Origin: an uncultured Anaerolineae bacterium
Lineage (GTDB): Bacteria; Chloroflexota; Anaerolineae; Anaerolineales; Villigracilaceae
Length of the DNA stretch: 6,438 nucleotides
Direction of reading: 5' to 3'
NCBI GenBank assembly: GCA_903882765.1
Contig: CAIRYE010000432.1
Span: 1-6,438 of the forward strand
The notes beneath the pieces are model-generated. The model was not told the DNA's origin. It saw only the letters and a list, made by a program, of their open reading frames with translations, and did not search any database. A program made the position numbers and the translations under genes. Below, piece after piece: positions 5,967-6,438 of the stretch (position 1 is the first letter of the stretch; each line of letters starts with the position of its first letter).

Positions 5967-6190
5967 AGAAAACTCCATCCTCTGCTGAGGAATTCTTGAC
6001 GAGCGGAGAAAACTCGGAATTCAACTTAGATTGACTTGTTGCGCGTAGAAAAATCGTAACCCAACTGAGGTACCCTTGTTGCGCGTAGAAAATTCTATCC
6101 TCAGCTGAGGAACCCGTGTTGAGCGGAGAAAGCTCGGAACCCAACTGAGGTGCCCTCCTCTCGAGGAGAAAACCCCGCACCAGCCGAAAG
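5967..6190. repeat. 40-bp tandem repeat array, about six units, with 120-bp higher-order pattern
   Basis: The motif AGAA recurs at 5967, 6007, 6047, 6087, 6127 and 6167, exactly 40 bases apart each time. The unit reads roughly AGAAAAxTCGxAxCC, then CAACTGAGG or CAGCTGAGG, then a linker ending GCGxxT or GAGCGG. Two subtypes exist: A (5967, 6087) with ATCCTCxGCTGAGGAA, and B (6007, 6047, 6127) with AACCCAACTGAGGT or its decayed form. By hand, the two A units match at 32 of 40 bases although 120 bases apart, and B units 6047 and 6127 at 30 of 40 (26 of the first 30). Adjacent units 5967 and 6007 match at only 23 of 40. The sixth unit decays after about 15 bases. A decayed B-like copy with a one-base deletion (CAACTGGG at 5943) precedes the array. 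The A unit at 6087 contains the perfect palindrome CCTCAGCTGAGG (6099-6110). No units are identical and there are no unique spacers, so it is not a CRISPR array. Confidence 0.85.
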
Positions 6191-6198
6191 GGAGGACC

Positions 6199-6299
6199 AT
6201 AACCATCCAAATCGCCAATGCGGGCAAGTTCAACCAAAACCAAACCTATCACAAAGCCGCGCGGGCCGTATCATAATCAACCCAATCGCCATCGCGTGC
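6199..6299. repeat. Imperfect 27-base direct repeat pair
   Basis: The segments 6199-6225 and 6273-6299, both beginning ATAA and containing AATCGCCA, match at 21 of 27 positions without gaps, 74 bases apart. They lie between the 40-bp array and the kinase gene and may be part of the same repeat-driven growth of this region. Confidence 0.4.
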
Positions 6300-6344
6300 T
6301 AATCTACCCCAGCCGATCACTGCCGACTTATTGTTCAATCGGTA

Positions 6345-6438
6345 TTACAACGTGATGGTGAAGGTACTTCCTCTTCCGAGGCTGCTGCGGGCGCTGATGG
6401 TGCCACCGTGCAATTGAATGATGGAGCGGGCGATGGGC
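6345..6438 (-). CDS. C-terminus of a sensor histidine kinase (5' end outside window)
   Basis: Read on the minus strand from the window edge, 30 codons end at a TAA (6347-6345). The residues PIARSIIQLHGG, followed by TISARSSLGRGSTFTITL, are the classic end of a HATPase_c domain: the helix after the G2 box, the LHGG turn, the S-x-x-G-x-GS-x-F strand, and an end at the final strand as in many sensor kinases. The ATP-binding N and G1 boxes and the phospho-accepting His lie beyond the window. It would phosphorylate a partner response regulator, which is not seen here. The 3' end faces the repeat array, and no strong terminator hairpin was found between them. Confidence 0.85.
   Translation of the reverse strand, partial: PIARSIIQLHGGTISARSSLGRGSTFTITL

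Larger units (their letters stand above)
5613..6344. other. 732-base non-coding stretch between the Rieske and kinase genes
   Basis: Apart from the Rieske promoter and RBS at its left end, I see no convincing gene here. In order it holds a G+T-rich block (5671 to about 5840) with a small inverted repeat, an AT-mixed segment (5840-5940), the 40-bp tandem array (5967-6190) and an imperfect direct repeat (6199-6299). Minus-strand open frames at 5736-5978 and 5959-6252 lie across repeats whose 40-bp period would shift the reading frame each unit, and they have no ribosome binding site that I can see. They are not called. Confidence 0.6.

Noticed and set aside
5736..5978. 80-codon minus-strand open frame
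   Set aside because: Begins inside the repeat array, has no clear RBS, and its composition follows the G+T bias of the complementary strand rather than a protein pattern.
5967..6190. CRISPR array
   Set aside because: The period is 40 bases with the whole unit conserved but diverged. There are no identical repeats, no unique spacers and no cas genes in the window.
5959..6252. 97-codon minus-strand frame with two similar 17-residue segments 40 residues apart
   Set aside because: The internal similarity (SSAEDRIF and SSAEDGVF) follows from the 120-bp DNA period. The underlying 40-bp unit shifts frame and no RBS was found, so a protein is unlikely.

Overview
The window looks like one stretch of bacterial chromosome. 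It has moderate GC, AGGAG-type ribosome binding sites and TATAAT-like -10 boxes. The style of the proteins suggests an environmental bacterium, possibly Chloroflexota (Anaerolineae-like). That is an impression from memory and not a proof, because no rRNA or marker gene is present.

Layout. Bases 2-256 (+) are the 3' end of an unrecognised gene, followed by a two-tier hairpin terminator at 307-337. A 645-base gap with several inverted repeats but no credible gene leads to a short-chain dehydrogenase/reductase (902-1714, +) with its own -10 box and RBS. A perfect 13-bp hairpin with a GAAA loop follows it. Next is a tightly coupled two-gene operon. A 691-residue RecQ-type helicase carries a C-terminal phosphoribosyltransferase-like (PRTase) domain (1891-3966, +), and its stop codon overlaps by one base (TAATG) the start of a DprA/Smf-like protein (3966-5009, +). 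Convergent to this operon is a small Rieske ferredoxin (5250-5612, -), separated from it by a strong hairpin at 5215-5243.

The right end is non-coding for about 730 bases. It holds a G+T-rich block (from 5671), an array of exactly 40-bp tandem repeats (5967-6190) with an apparent 120-bp higher-order order, and a short imperfect direct repeat. The last 94 bases are the 3' end of a minus-strand sensor histidine kinase (LHGG...GRGSTF motif), visible only as a fragment.

The most interesting item is the helicase-PRTase plus DprA-like pair. A DNA helicase, a PRPP-type fold and a DNA-binding Rossmann (SLOG/DprA) protein are made from one transcript with translational coupling. The same three activities occur in natural competence (ComFA helicase, ComFC PRTase, DprA). 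A PRTase paired with a DprA-like protein also recalls the ShosTA toxin-antitoxin/anti-phage system. Whether this pair acts in DNA uptake, repair or phage defence cannot be decided from the sequence. The second item of interest is the ordered 40-bp repeat array next to the kinase gene.
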